Source of the DNA: Acinetobacter sp. ANC 3813 | GTDB taxonomy: Bacteria > Pseudomonadota > Gammaproteobacteria > Pseudomonadales > Moraxellaceae | NCBI RefSeq assembly: GCF_002135435.1 | Contig: NZ_NEGK01000006.1 | Location: 179,676 to 243,675, forward strand | Direction: 5' to 3' | Length of the DNA: 64,000 bases | Shown: piece after piece, positions 9,124-18,348 of the stretch | Numbering within the stretch: position 1 is the first letter of the stretch | Layout: the number at the start of each line of letters is the position of its first letter | The notes under the pieces: model-generated | The model's input: the letters and a program-made list of their open reading frames with translations, nothing else | Database searches by the model: none | What the model was told of the DNA's origin: nothing | Made by a program: the position numbers and the translations under genes

Positions 9124-9465
9124 ATGCAATACCGCTGCCCAAAATGCCAAAGCCCTAAAATAATGCCTGTTGCTCAAGCAGGTGAACCTGCAGCGCGTCC
9201 AGTAGTACCTAAAAGCCTTGTTCTACTTATTCCCGCTGTTTTTATTCTGCTGCTTTTAGTCATTATCAGCATTGCAATGTGGATTTTTGGTGATGGCGCA
9301 GGCACAGCACTGCAAACCGCAACAGTTGCCGTATTTGTCGTATGTGTGATTGCAGGATTTCTGTTCTACCGCGATCTGCCAGATTTTAAAATTTCTATGC
9401 AGGGCTTTATGCAATCGCAAAAAAAATGGAAATGCCGTGAATGCAGTCACGAATGGGAAATCTAA
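9124..9465 (+). CDS. Two-helix membrane protein with split zinc ribbon
   Basis: 113 residues, family not named. An N-terminal CPKC (Cys5, Cys8) and a C-terminal CREC (Cys104, Cys107) flank two hydrophobic segments (about 31-53 and 64-81). With two membrane passes both ends lie on the same side, so the four cysteines could form one zinc ribbon put together from the two termini. No signal peptide and no catalytic motif. It stands alone between the tRNA terminator and a cation efflux gene on the other strand. Binding of zinc is inferred. Confidence 0.8.
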   Translation: MQYRCPKCQSPKIMPVAQAGEPAARPVVPKSLVLLIPAVFILLLLVIISIAMWIFGDGAGTALQTATVAVFVVCVIAGFLFYRDLPDFKISMQGFMQSQKKWKCRECSHEWEI

Positions 9466-9493
9466 TTCCTGCACACCCTCGCGCTCAGCCTGT

Positions 9494-10453
9494 TTAATGC
9501 TGATGTGAACGGCTATGATGATGCGGATGCGCATCATCATGCCCTTCGTCTTGATGCTCATGAGAATGTTCATGCGCAATACAGGCATCGTCTTCAATCT
9601 GCAGCGTCATCTCGCGAATGCCATGTACATGGCTCAGCATCTCCAAAGCCTCTTGATATAAGACATTGCGGTCAGCATCTGGGGCAAGCAAATGCACAGT
9701 CAGATGAATATTCTTTGAGGTAATTGCCCAGACTTTTAATTGGTGAATACTCTCCACCCCTTTTAAAACCAATAAATCATTGCGCAATTTTTCAATATCA
9801 ATCTCTTCCGGAACACCTTCCAGCAAAATATTGATACTTTGCTTCAGCAGAATCCATGTCCTCGGCAGCACCCAAAAACCAATCAGCACCGCAATAACCG
9901 TATCCACCCACATCCAGCCAGTAAAATAGATCAGCACAGCACCTATAATGACTCCAACTGAACCCAAAGCATCACTCAGCACTTCCAAATACGCGCCTTT
10001 CACATTTAAGCTGTCTTGCGAACTGGAAAAGAGGATACGCATGGAAATTAAATTAATGATCAGCCCGATCACCGCGACAATCAGCATGCCCATGCTTTGA
10101 ATTTCAGGCGGATGGCTAAAGCGCTGATAAGCTTCATACAGAATATAAATGGCCACCATGAACAGCATCGAAGCATTAAACAACGCAGCTAATATTTCAA
10201 AGCGCTGATAGCCGAAGGTGCGCTTGTCATCGGCTGGCAATTTGCCGATTTTAATAGCAGCCAAAGCAATCGCTAAAGCGGCGGCATCGGTAAACATATG
10301 CGCCGCATCTGACAATAAGGCCAGACTTTGTGTCATAAAGCCCGCAATCACCTCAATCACTAAAAATGCAACGGTCAGCATTAATGCGAAACTTAGCTTT
10401 TTACTATTGCCCTCAGTCACAACTGCGTGGCTGTGGTCATGGCCCTCACCCAT
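9494..10453 (-). CDS. Cation diffusion facilitator (CzcD/ZitB-like Zn2+/Co2+/Cd2+ efflux protein)
   Basis: Inner-membrane antiporter exporting divalent metals in exchange for protons. 319 residues from the ATG at 10453, which has a GAGGTG ribosome site five bases upstream (a GTG two codons earlier is overlapped by that site). Six membrane helices; the metal-site motifs HMFTD in helix 2 and LSDALGS in helix 5; a cytoplasmic C-terminal domain. Both tails are histidine-rich: HDHSH at the N-terminus and a long His/Asp/Glu run over the last 30 residues. Such tails are typical of ZitB/CzcD and may buffer zinc. Exact metal preference is not determined. Confidence 0.93.
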   Translation of the reverse strand: MGEGHDHSHAVVTEGNSKKLSFALMLTVAFLVIEVIAGFMTQSLALLSDAAHMFTDAAALAIALAAIKIGKLPADDKRTFGYQRFEILAALFNASMLFMVAIYILYEAYQRFSHPPEIQSMGMLIVAVIGLIINLISMRILFSSSQDSLNVKGAYLEVLSDALGSVGVIIGAVLIYFTGWMWVDTVIAVLIGFWVLPRTWILLKQSINILLEGVPEEIDIEKLRNDLLVLKGVESIHQLKVWAITSKNIHLTVHLLAPDADRNVLYQEALEMLSHVHGIREMTLQIEDDACIAHEHSHEHQDEGHDDAHPHHHSRSHQH

Positions 10454-10459
10454 ATTCAC

Positions 10460-10849
10460 CTCAATACTTGAAACAGAATTGATTTATTTTTCAGTTTAGT
10501 AGGAAATTAATGTCTCTTAAGAAAATTACATTGCGCGCTCAATCACGACCGTTTTCAACATCAATTACAAAAAATCACATTAGTATTTTTTATTTTTTCA
10601 CAATCTAACAAACCGGCCTACACCATGAAAATCGACAACTTATTCAATTAAATGCTTATATAGCACTGTTTTCACAATTATTAATCTAAGAAAAAACATT
10701 CCGCCAGACTTACTTTATTATTTTATTCATGTTAGTTTTCATGAATAATACTTACCCGTTTTAACAAAAAATAAACGGGAAAGTGTTATACAAATCACTA
10801 TAAAATTAATATTGCCAGCAAAAGTACACCCACTGTAAAGGAGTACAAG
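10460..10849. other. AT-rich spacer with two inverted repeats
   Basis: No gene is seen. Inverted repeats: TTATTCATG / CATGAATAA (10723-10731, 10740-10748) and CCCGTTT / AAACGGG (10755-10761, 10773-10779). The promoter of the Sel1-repeat gene should lie after them (TATA-rich stretch about 10787-10806). Confidence 0.45.
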
Positions 10850-11263
10850 ATGATCACACAAATTATAAAAATGATCAGTTCTGCTTTATCTAAACTTTCT
10901 GACCAGAGTGCATATGGAACGCACTCGCTTATTCAGGAAGCAAACAACAACTATGCGCAGGGAGAATACTTCGCACACTTGGCAGCACAGCACCATCAAG
11001 AGTTCCTATTACACCATTCAGATGGGCTTGCCGACTCATCTCTGGTCGATAGCCGCAACGCAATGTGGAGTTTTTTAAACGCCGCGGTCAGGGGGCACCG
11101 TGAGGCGCAATACAAGCTTGGGGTAGCCTATTTAAATGGTGAATTTGGCTTAGAGCGGAACTTTAGTCAAGCTGAAGCATGGTTAAAAAAAGCCGCGGCT
11201 CAAGGGCATCCTTTAGCAAGCAATACGCTTAATCAGGCTTATCAGCAAATCGCCTTTTCATAA
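10850..11263 (+). CDS. Sel1-repeat protein of unknown function
   Basis: 137 residues with a strong ribosome site (AAAGGAG, 7 bases before the ATG). The C-terminal half has one clear Sel1-type helical repeat and a partial one: AAVRGHREAQYKLGVAYLNG (about residues 78-97), then QAEAWLKKAAAQGHPLA. Sel1 repeats are protein-interaction modules. There is no signal peptide or membrane segment, so it should be cytoplasmic. It is monocistronic and shares a bidirectional terminator with ettA. Confidence 0.8.
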   Translation: MITQIIKMISSALSKLSDQSAYGTHSLIQEANNNYAQGEYFAHLAAQHHQEFLLHHSDGLADSSLVDSRNAMWSFLNAAVRGHREAQYKLGVAYLNGEFGLERNFSQAEAWLKKAAAQGHPLASNTLNQAYQQIAFS

Positions 11264-11277
11264 AACATAAGATATAA

Positions 11278-11305
11278 AAAAACCAGCTCAAAAGCTGGTT
11301 TTTTT
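11278..11305. terminator. Bidirectional terminator between the Sel1-repeat gene and ettA
   Basis: Stem AAACCAGCT / AGCTGGTTT around loop CAAA, with an A-run on the left and a T-run on the right, so it works in both directions. Confidence 0.9.
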
Positions 11306-11322
11306 CACATCATGATTGGAGA

Positions 11323-12984
11323 TTAAGCACCAATTTTGCGGTATTTTTGACGCTTAGCAACCAAATCATCACCATCACGCTTACGGCGATATTCTTCAAA
11401 CTCAGTATAGTTACCGTCGAAGAATTCAGGTGTTTCACCTTCAAATGACAAGATATGCGTTGCAATACGGTCTAGGAACCAACGGTCATGCGAAATCACC
11501 ATCACTGTACCTGGGAAGACCAGAATTGCATCCTCAAGTGCACGTAAAGTTTCGATGTCCAAGTCGTTTGACGGTTCATCGAGCAAGATTACGTTTGCAC
11601 CCAATTGCAGTATTTTCGCCAGCTGTAAACGGTTACGCTCACCGCCTGACAACTGACCTACACGTTTTTGCTGATCTTGGCCTTTAAAGTTAAAGCGGCC
11701 GATGTACGCACGAGATGCGATTTCGTATTCGCCAATCTTTAAGATATCTAAACCGCCAGAAACTTCTTCCCAAACCGTTTTGTTGTTATCTAATGTGTCA
11801 CGAATCTGACCAACATACGCCACTTTAACCGACTCACCCAGTACGACAGTACCTGTATCCGGCTGTAAATCGCCTGTCATCATACGGAAGAGCGTGGTTT
11901 TACCTGCACCGTTCTCACCGACAATACCTACAATCGCTGTTGGCGGTACAACGAATGATAAATCTTTATACAAGGTGCGGCCATCAAACGATTTGCTGAT
12001 GCCTTCAACCTCTACAACCTTGTTGCCTAGACGCGGGCCAGGTGGAATGTAGATTTCTGAAGTTTCGTTACGCTGTTGGAATTCGCGCGAGTTAAGCTCT
12101 TCAAAACGCTCCATACGCGCTTTGTTTTTCTTTTGCTGACCTTTCGCATTAGAACGAACCCACTCAAGTTCTTTCTTCAATGCTTTCGCAAAAGATTCTT
12201 CTTGCTTGTTCTCTTGCTCTAAGCGGGCATTTTTCTGTTCTAACCAAGAAGAGTAGTTGCCTTGGTAAGGAATACCCATGCCGCGGTCAAGCTCAAGAAT
12301 CCACTCTGCAACGTTATCCAAGAAATAACGGTCATGCGTAATCGCAACGATTGTACCTGCAAAGTCTTTCAAGAAGCGTTCTAACCAAGCCACAGATGAA
12401 GCATCTAAATGGTTCGTCGGTTCATCAAGAAGCAACATATCTGGTTTAGAAAGCAATAAACGGCACAATGCGACACGGCGGCGTTCACCACCTGAAAGCA
12501 AAGTTACATCTGCATCCCAAGCTGGAAGATTAAGCGCCGCAGCAGCTTGATCCATTTGGTTCACAATGTTGTGCGCATCCCAAGCATGGATGATACCTTC
12601 AAGCTTTTCCTGCTCTTTTGCAAGCGCATCAAAGTCAGCATCTTCAGCAGCATACTCAGCAAATACTTCGTCCAAACGCGCTAAAGCATCTAGGGGTTCA
12701 CGCAAGCCGTCTTCAACGTTGCCGCGAACGTCTTTATTCGGATCCAGCGGCGGTTCCTGCTCTAGATAACCGATCTTAATACCCGGCTGTGCACGAGCTT
12801 CACCAGAGAAATCTTTATCTACGCCAGCCATAATACGAAGCAGGGTCGATTTACCCGCACCGTTTAAACCAAGCACACCAATTTTTGCGCCTGGAAAGAA
12901 TGATAAAGAGATGTCTTTCAAGATTTCGCGTTTAGGCGGAACCATCTTCGACACACGGTTCATCGTGTAAATATATTGGGCCAC
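11323..12984 (-). CDS. ettA: Energy-dependent translational throttle protein EttA (ABC-F)
   Basis: ABC-F ATPase that binds the ribosomal E site and gates entry into elongation according to ATP/ADP ratio. 553 residues, no membrane part. Two ABC domains: Walker A GLNGAGKST and GENGAGKTT, signatures LSGGERRR and LSGGERNR, Walker B MLLLDEPTNHLD and VILLDEPSNDLD. The linker carrying WVRSNAKGQQKK between them is the EttA-type interdomain linker. The start is GTG at 12984 with a GAGGAG ribosome site. Confidence 0.96.
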   Translation of the reverse strand: MAQYIYTMNRVSKMVPPKREILKDISLSFFPGAKIGVLGLNGAGKSTLLRIMAGVDKDFSGEARAQPGIKIGYLEQEPPLDPNKDVRGNVEDGLREPLDALARLDEVFAEYAAEDADFDALAKEQEKLEGIIHAWDAHNIVNQMDQAAAALNLPAWDADVTLLSGGERRRVALCRLLLSKPDMLLLDEPTNHLDASSVAWLERFLKDFAGTIVAITHDRYFLDNVAEWILELDRGMGIPYQGNYSSWLEQKNARLEQENKQEESFAKALKKELEWVRSNAKGQQKKNKARMERFEELNSREFQQRNETSEIYIPPGPRLGNKVVEVEGISKSFDGRTLYKDLSFVVPPTAIVGIVGENGAGKTTLFRMMTGDLQPDTGTVVLGESVKVAYVGQIRDTLDNNKTVWEEVSGGLDILKIGEYEIASRAYIGRFNFKGQDQQKRVGQLSGGERNRLQLAKILQLGANVILLDEPSNDLDIETLRALEDAILVFPGTVMVISHDRWFLDRIATHILSFEGETPEFFDGNYTEFEEYRRKRDGDDLVAKRQKYRKIGA

Positions 12985-13014
12985 GCAGGACTCCTCAATA
13001 GAAAAAGCAGATGC

Positions 13015-13071
13015 GGGGCATGACCAGCATGCCCCAGCTCAAATGAGCAAAAAAACAATCGGGGCATTATA
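13015..13071 (-). promoter_or_regulatory. ettA promoter -10 and GGGGCAT repeats
   Basis: A perfect -10 box TATAAT on the minus strand (13066-13071) has only a weak -35 (TTATGT at 17 bp). The 7-mer GGGGCAT occurs three times: 13015-13021 and, inverted, 13029-13035 (a hairpin with 8-bp arms and a 5-base loop) and 13061-13067, overlapping the -10. The first two would form a leader hairpin about 30 bases upstream of the GTG start. The rest of the spacer to 13314 shows nothing clear. Confidence 0.5.
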
Positions 13072-13314
13072 CGATAAAAGCGCCGAAAACATAAGAAATG
13101 CTGAAGAACTTCCATAGTTTGTTACAACTAAGGCCGTGTTTATTTTTCAACCACTGCATTACACAATTAAATGGCGCTGATTTAAGATAATTCAACAGTG
13201 CATATATGAAGAAAATAGAATTGTTTTTTATAAATATTCACTTTTATTCATATTCAAAAATGATAGAGTGATTAAATAACCACCTTAAAATTAACGAATA
13301 TAGTTGAAGCAAAA

Positions 13315-14592
13315 ATGACTTACAAAGATGAAACTTTAGCGATTCACGCGGGGTACAGTCCTGAAGCAACCACGAAGGCTGTTGCAGTTCCGATATACCA
13401 AACCACGTCTTATGCTTTTGACAATACACAGCACGGCGCGGATTTATTTGATTTAAAAGTTCAAGGCAACATTTATACCCGCATTATGAACCCAACCACC
13501 GCCGTGCTGGAACAGCGCTTAGCTGCGCTGGAAGGCGGTATCGGCGCTTTGGCGCTCGCATCAGGTATGGCGGCGATTACCTATTCAATTCAAACCATTG
13601 CAGAGGCAGGTGACAATATTGCATCGGTTTCAACGCTATATGGCGGCACATATAACTTATTTGCCCATACATTGCCGAAGCAAGGCATTGAAGTGCGTTT
13701 TTTCGACTATCAACATCCTGAAGCATTACGTAATTTAATTGATGAAAAAACCAAACTGGTTTTTGTGGAATCCATTGGCAACCCTCTAGGCAATATTATT
13801 GATTTAGAGGCCATTGCTAAAATTGCTCATGAATATGGCGTACCGGTCATTGTCGATAATACCGTTGCTACGCCTGCCCTGCTCAAGCCTTTTGAGCATG
13901 GCGCAGATATTGTGGTGCACTCCCTCACCAAATACATCGGCGGTCACGGCAACTCGATTGGCGGGGCCATCGTCGACAGCGGCAAATTCCCTTGGGGTAA
14001 ATATCCTGAACGCTTTAAAGTATTAAATACTCCGGATCCAAGCTACCACGGCGTCAATTATGTTGAAGCTCTGGGTGAAGCGGCTTATATCGCGCGCGCC
14101 CGCGTTGTGCCCCTGCGCAATACCGGCGCTGCGATCAGCCCGCTCAGTGTATTCCTGATCCTGCAAGGCTTGGAAACACTCAATCTGCGTATGGAGCGCC
14201 ATACCTATAATGCGCAGAAAGTGGCGGAATATCTGCAGGCGCACCCCAAAGTCAAATGGGTCAACTATGCAGGTTTAAAAGATCACCCACAGCATGCTTT
14301 GGCGCAAAAATATGTCAAAGGCACACCGTCCGCAATTTTATCTTTTGGCGTACAGGATGGCCGTGAAGGCGGCACCCGCTTTATTGATGCCCTGCAGCTG
14401 TTTACCCGTTTGGTCAATATTGGCGATGCCAAAAGCTTAGCGTGCCACCCCGCTACCACCACACACCGCCAGCTGAATGAAGCAGAGCTGAAAACTGCCG
14501 GCGTCAGCCTAGATATGGTCCGTTTATCCGTAGGCATTGAACATATTGATGATTTGATCGCAGACTTGGAACAGGCCTTAGCTGCTGTTTAA
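13315..14592 (+). CDS. metY: O-acetylhomoserine sulfhydrylase (PLP-dependent)
   Basis: Makes homocysteine from O-acetylhomoserine and sulfide in methionine synthesis. 425 residues, typical of the long MetY subgroup of the Cys/Met metabolism PLP family (MetB/MetC are about 380-400). The PLP-binding lysine is Lys206 in [11 protein letters not shown]; the YTRIMNPT and SGMAAI motifs are intact. Monocistronic with a terminator. I see no SAM riboswitch or obvious MetJ/MetR box in the upstream spacer. Confidence 0.93.
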   Translation: MTYKDETLAIHAGYSPEATTKAVAVPIYQTTSYAFDNTQHGADLFDLKVQGNIYTRIMNPTTAVLEQRLAALEGGIGALALASGMAAITYSIQTIAEAGDNIASVSTLYGGTYNLFAHTLPKQGIEVRFFDYQHPEALRNLIDEKTKLVFVESIGNPLGNIIDLEAIAKIAHEYGVPVIVDNTVATPALLKPFEHGADIVVHSLTKYIGGHGNSIGGAIVDSGKFPWGKYPERFKVLNTPDPSYHGVNYVEALGEAAYIARARVVPLRNTGAAISPLSVFLILQGLETLNLRMERHTYNAQKVAEYLQAHPKVKWVNYAGLKDHPQHALAQKYVKGTPSAILSFGVQDGREGGTRFIDALQLFTRLVNIGDAKSLACHPATTTHRQLNEAELKTAGVSLDMVRLSVGIEHIDDLIADLEQALAAV

Positions 14593-14902
14593 CGTTAAAT
14601 TCCGCTCCCCCTTACAAAGCCTTCTGTTTCATTGCGAAGGCTTTTTTATTGGCCAATTTTTTTCTTAAGCATTCCCTTGCTTTATTTTTTATTCATGGTA
14701 AAAATTAACTATGCAGACCATTTAATTTTAGAGCTTTTACTCTAAAATAATTTTTAATTTCAATAAGTTAATTTATAGATTTTCCCATCAAATACGCTAT
14801 CATAACCATGCTGAATACGGCTGACTTTCACTCCGTGAATATCAAGCTGATGAATAAAAACAAACGCACTGAATCACCTTCATTCAGATCAGGGAACGCA
14901 CC
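14593..14902. other. Spacer upstream of acr1
   Basis: Contains the metY terminator and then a perfect 9-bp inverted repeat ATTTTAGAG / CTCTAAAAT (14725-14733, 14740-14748, loop CTTTTA). No gene is seen. The acr1 promoter should lie downstream of the repeat; the ribosome site before 14903 is weak (AGGGAA). Confidence 0.45.
14614..14646 (+). terminator. Rho-independent terminator of metY
   Basis: Stem AAGCCTTC / GAAGGCTT with an 11-base loop and a following T-run. Confidence 0.85.
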
Positions 14903-15790
14903 GTGAAACAAAGATTAGAAAAACGCTTTCAAGAAAAAGTGAATGGCAAAGTCGTCCTCATTACTGGCGCTTCCAGCGGCATTGGCTTAACTGCAGCCCA
15001 CCGCCTTGCGGATGCTGGCGCGCATGTACTGCTGGTGGCCCGCACCAAAGAAACTTTAGACGAAGTCAAAGCGGAAATTGAAGCCAAAGGCGGACAAGCC
15101 TCAGTGTTTCCATGCGACTTGAATGATATGGATTCGATTGATGAAGTGTCTAAACAGATCCTGGCTTCTGTAGATCATATTGACATCCTCATCAACAATG
15201 CCGGCCGCTCAATCCGCCGCGCAGTGCATGAATCCACAGACCGTTTCCATGACTTTGAACGCACGATGCAGCTGAATTACTTCGGCGCGATCCGTTTAGT
15301 CATGAATATTTTGCCGCAAATGATGATTCGCCGTGACGGCCACATCATCAATATCAGCTCAATTGGCGTATTGGCGAATGCGACGCGCTTCTCTGCCTAT
15401 GTGGCATCTAAAGCTGCATTAGACGCCTTTAGCCGCTGTTTATCTGCAGAAGTGCATTCGCATAAAATTGCCATTACCTCTGTTTATATGCCTTTGGTGC
15501 GCACCCCGATGATTGCGCCGACCAAAATCTACAAATACGTGCCAACACTGTCGCCAGAGCAGGCTGCAGACCTCATTGCTTACGCGATTGTGAAGCGCCC
15601 GAAAAAAGTCGCAACCAATTTGGGCCGCCTTGCGTCTATCACCTATTCTATTGCGCCAGACATCAATAACAAACTGATGTCGATTGGCTACAACCTGTTC
15701 CCAAGCTCTTCTGCCTCTGTCGGGCAGCAGCAAAAACTGAACTGGGTACAGAAAGCCTATGCCCGCCTGTTCCCAGGTGAGCATTGGTGA
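14903..15790 (+). CDS. acr1: Fatty acyl-CoA reductase Acr1 (SDR family)
   Basis: Reduces long-chain acyl-CoA to fatty aldehyde with NADPH, the entry step to wax-ester storage in Acinetobacter. 295 residues, the length of the A. baylyi enzyme as I remember it, and very similar to it over long blocks, including the C-terminal LFPGEHW. SDR motifs: cofactor loop TGASSGIG (21-28), NNAG (98-101), catalytic Ser152/153, Tyr166 and Lys170 in YVASK. Monocistronic, with its own spacer and terminator. Substrate chain length is inferred from the family. Confidence 0.93.
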   Translation: MKQRLEKRFQEKVNGKVVLITGASSGIGLTAAHRLADAGAHVLLVARTKETLDEVKAEIEAKGGQASVFPCDLNDMDSIDEVSKQILASVDHIDILINNAGRSIRRAVHESTDRFHDFERTMQLNYFGAIRLVMNILPQMMIRRDGHIINISSIGVLANATRFSAYVASKAALDAFSRCLSAEVHSHKIAITSVYMPLVRTPMIAPTKIYKYVPTLSPEQAADLIAYAIVKRPKKVATNLGRLASITYSIAPDINNKLMSIGYNLFPSSSASVGQQQKLNWVQKAYARLFPGEHW

Positions 15791-15814
15791 TAAACACACA
15801 ATACTCCAAATGAA

Positions 15815-15843
15815 AATAAGCCCTTTGCCGGGCTTATTTTTTT
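15815..15843 (+). terminator. Rho-independent terminator of acr1
   Basis: Perfect 9-bp stem AATAAGCCC / GGGCTTATT with loop TTTGCC and a T-run. Confidence 0.9.
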
Positions 15844-16002
15844 ATGGCTTGAAAAATTCAAAGCAAACGGTACAGGCCATTGAACGTGCCTTTCATAAAT
15901 TTGCTTAAGATTTAGTTCCTCTATTCCAGCCTGATGCCGTACACTATGACTTGCAGTTTCAGCTGCAATTTTTTTTATGAACAAATTTTGGGTGCAATCC
16001 AC

Positions 16003-16785
16003 ATGAACAATCTGCAATGGCTCGATGAAGTAAAATTTAACGAACAAGGCTTAGTGCCTGCTATTGCACAGCATCATCAAACAGGCCGTATTTTGATGGT
16101 AGCGTGGATGAACCGTGAAGCTTTAGCCCTGACTGCGGAAAAAAATCAGGCGGTTTACTTCTCGCGCTCGCGTCAAAAACTGTGGCACAAAGGCGAAGAA
16201 TCAGGCCACTTTCAAACTGTGCATGAAATCCGTCTGGACTGCGATGCAGACGTAATTGTGCTGCAGATTGAACAGCATGGCGGCATTGCCTGCCATACAG
16301 GCCGTGAGTCGTGCTTCTACCGTAAACTTACCCCAAATGGCTGGGAAATTGTGGATGCACAGCTCAAAGATCCATCTGCAATTTACGGCGAAAAATCGAC
16401 AAACTCACACACAGCAGCCATGAATGCTTCAAATGCTCAATCTGAACAAGTTGAAGTGCTGGACTATCTCGGCAAGATGATGGCTGAACGTAAAGTGGCA
16501 GATCCTGAATCATCATATGTGGCAAAGCTTTACCACAAAGGCCTCAATAAAATTTTAGAAAAAATTGGCGAAGAAGGCGTTGAAACCATTATTGCAGCCA
16601 AAGATTTTGACAACGAAGCCAATGAAGACAACAAAAACGATTTAATTTACGAAGTGGCTGATCTATGGTTCCATACCATTGTGATGCTAGGCTATTTCGA
16701 CCTAGACCCACAGTTGGTATTGAATGAGCTGGCACGCCGTCAAGGTTTGTCTGGCTTAGTTGAAAAAGCCAACCGTACGCATTAA
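16003..16785 (+). CDS. hisI: Bifunctional phosphoribosyl-AMP cyclohydrolase / phosphoribosyl-ATP pyrophosphatase HisIE
   Basis: Catalyses steps 2 and 3 of histidine synthesis. The N-terminal HisI domain (about 1-115) has [18 protein letters not shown] and the zinc-site stretch [12 protein letters not shown]. The C-terminal HisE domain (about 145-260) has [15 protein letters not shown] and [13 protein letters not shown]. The frame is open to 15934, but those extra 23 residues are not HisI-like, so I start at the ATG at 16003 (260 residues). The linker is Ser/Thr/Asn-rich. The helicase gene begins 14 bp after the stop and may be co-transcribed. Confidence 0.95.
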   Translation: MNNLQWLDEVKFNEQGLVPAIAQHHQTGRILMVAWMNREALALTAEKNQAVYFSRSRQKLWHKGEESGHFQTVHEIRLDCDADVIVLQIEQHGGIACHTGRESCFYRKLTPNGWEIVDAQLKDPSAIYGEKSTNSHTAAMNASNAQSEQVEVLDYLGKMMAERKVADPESSYVAKLYHKGLNKILEKIGEEGVETIIAAKDFDNEANEDNKNDLIYEVADLWFHTIVMLGYFDLDPQLVLNELARRQGLSGLVEKANRTH

Positions 16786-16799
16786 GCCAGCACACAGCA

Positions 16800-18302
16800 G
16801 TGACTGATCAGAAAAAACCGAACGCAACCTATGAGCAGGCCACTGCCATCGATAACGCTCGCCTAGGCAAATCTTTTAAAGTCATTGCCTATGCAGGCAC
16901 CGGTAAAACCACGACCCTGCAAATGATCAGCGATGCCATGCCTCAGCGCCGCGGCATGTATCTGGCATTTAACAAAGCCATTGCCTCTGAAGCGCAGCAG
17001 CGATTTCACGGCAATGTAGACTGTCGGACATTCCACTCGCTGGCTTACCGCAGCGTTCCACGTGGAGTCACAGACAAGCTGCGCCTGCCAAGGCTCAGCC
17101 CGAGCTTCATGGCCAAAGAATACCGCTTAACGCCCATTACATTGCGCCGCATGATGGGCGGGCGCTATGAACAATATGTCCTGATGCCGTCACGCTTGGC
17201 CAGCCTCGTGGCCAATGCCGTCAGCTACTTCTGTTCAACAAATTCACAATACCCTGCCCCTCGCCATTTACAGGCGCCCAGCTGGCTGCATCCTGACGAT
17301 ATCGATTCGTTGCAAAAACATCTTTACCCCTCAATTGAGCGCCGCTGGCTGGAATCCATTGACCCGCATCATCAAGCAGGTATCGGACATGACATCTATC
17401 TCAAACTGTGGGCGCTGTCTGAACCGAATATTCCAGCCGATTATGTGCTGTTTGATGAAGCGCAGGATGCTGATCCGCTGATGCTGGGCATTTTGCTGAA
17501 ACAGCGCAGCACGCAAGTCATTTATGTCGGCGATGCGCATCAGCAGATTTATGCTTGGCGCGGTGCAGTCAACGCCATGCAGCAGCTGCCTTTGCCTGAA
17601 TCACGCCTCACCACCTCTTTCCGTTTTGGTGAAGAAATTGCGCTGAACGCCAATGCCATTTTGGGCGCTCTGAATGAAACCGTGCCGCTGCTGGGCAATC
17701 CGCTGATGAATTCCAAGGTGGTGAATAAACCGCATACCAAGCAGCGTGACGCCATTTTATGCCGCACCAATGCACGCGCTATGGAGCTGCTGCTATCAGG
17801 TTTAGTGCAGGGCGACAAAGTCAGCCTGCAGGCGGATCATGCAAAACTCAACCGCTTTGTTGATGCCGCATCCATGCTGAAACAAGGCAAGCGCGTGACC
17901 GATGTGCCGGAACTGGCTTGGTTTAACTCTTGGCATGATGTGCATGAATATTGTGAAACCAATGACGGCAGCGACATTAAGCCGCTGGTGAAACTGGTGG
18001 ATGATCACGGCACCGATCCACTCAAGCGCGCGCTGGCCAAAATCACCCCGATTGATCAAGCCGACTACATCATTTCCACTGCACATAAGGCCAAAGGCTT
18101 GGAATGGGAACGCGTGCACATTGAAGATGATTACCAATTCAGACTGAACGAGAAAGACTATAAGATTAGTGACGAAGAGTTACGATTGCTTTACGTGGCC
18201 TGCACACGTGCTAAAGTAAGTTTAAATATCCATCATATTTATGATTTGATGCAGCAGCTCAAACGTGAAATGCCGCAGTCATTGCGCAAAGCGGTGAGTT
18301 GA
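16800..18302 (+). CDS. UvrD/Rep-like superfamily 1 helicase, compact form
   Basis: Predicted 3'-5' DNA helicase. 500 residues, short for UvrD (about 720) and closer in layout to the FBH1-like branch. Motifs in order: Walker A AYAGTGKTT (30-38), motif II FDEAQDAD (218-225), motif III QQIYAWRGA (248-256), motif IV LTTSFRFG (270-277), motif V TAHKAKGLEW (427-436), motif VI LYVACTRAK (464-472). All catalytic positions look intact. GTG start at 16800, 14 bp after hisIE; no better start is near. The next gene, 46 bp downstream, encodes an AAA ATPase. A role in DNA repair, or a two-gene defence unit, is possible but not shown. Confidence 0.88.
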   Translation: MTDQKKPNATYEQATAIDNARLGKSFKVIAYAGTGKTTTLQMISDAMPQRRGMYLAFNKAIASEAQQRFHGNVDCRTFHSLAYRSVPRGVTDKLRLPRLSPSFMAKEYRLTPITLRRMMGGRYEQYVLMPSRLASLVANAVSYFCSTNSQYPAPRHLQAPSWLHPDDIDSLQKHLYPSIERRWLESIDPHHQAGIGHDIYLKLWALSEPNIPADYVLFDEAQDADPLMLGILLKQRSTQVIYVGDAHQQIYAWRGAVNAMQQLPLPESRLTTSFRFGEEIALNANAILGALNETVPLLGNPLMNSKVVNKPHTKQRDAILCRTNARAMELLLSGLVQGDKVSLQADHAKLNRFVDAASMLKQGKRVTDVPELAWFNSWHDVHEYCETNDGSDIKPLVKLVDDHGTDPLKRALAKITPIDQADYIISTAHKAKGLEWERVHIEDDYQFRLNEKDYKISDEELRLLYVACTRAKVSLNIHHIYDLMQQLKREMPQSLRKAVS

Positions 18303-18348
18303 ACCGTTCACCCAATTCATTAGAAAAATATCAGGCTGAAGGTGAGTT

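Noticed and set aside
12985..13314. SAM or SAH riboswitch upstream of metY
   Set aside because: No conserved core or suitable terminator/anti-terminator is visible.
15934..16002. N-terminal extension of HisIE
   Set aside because: The 23 extra residues are Cys/Phe-rich, unlike HisI, and have no ribosome site; a normal start follows at 16003.
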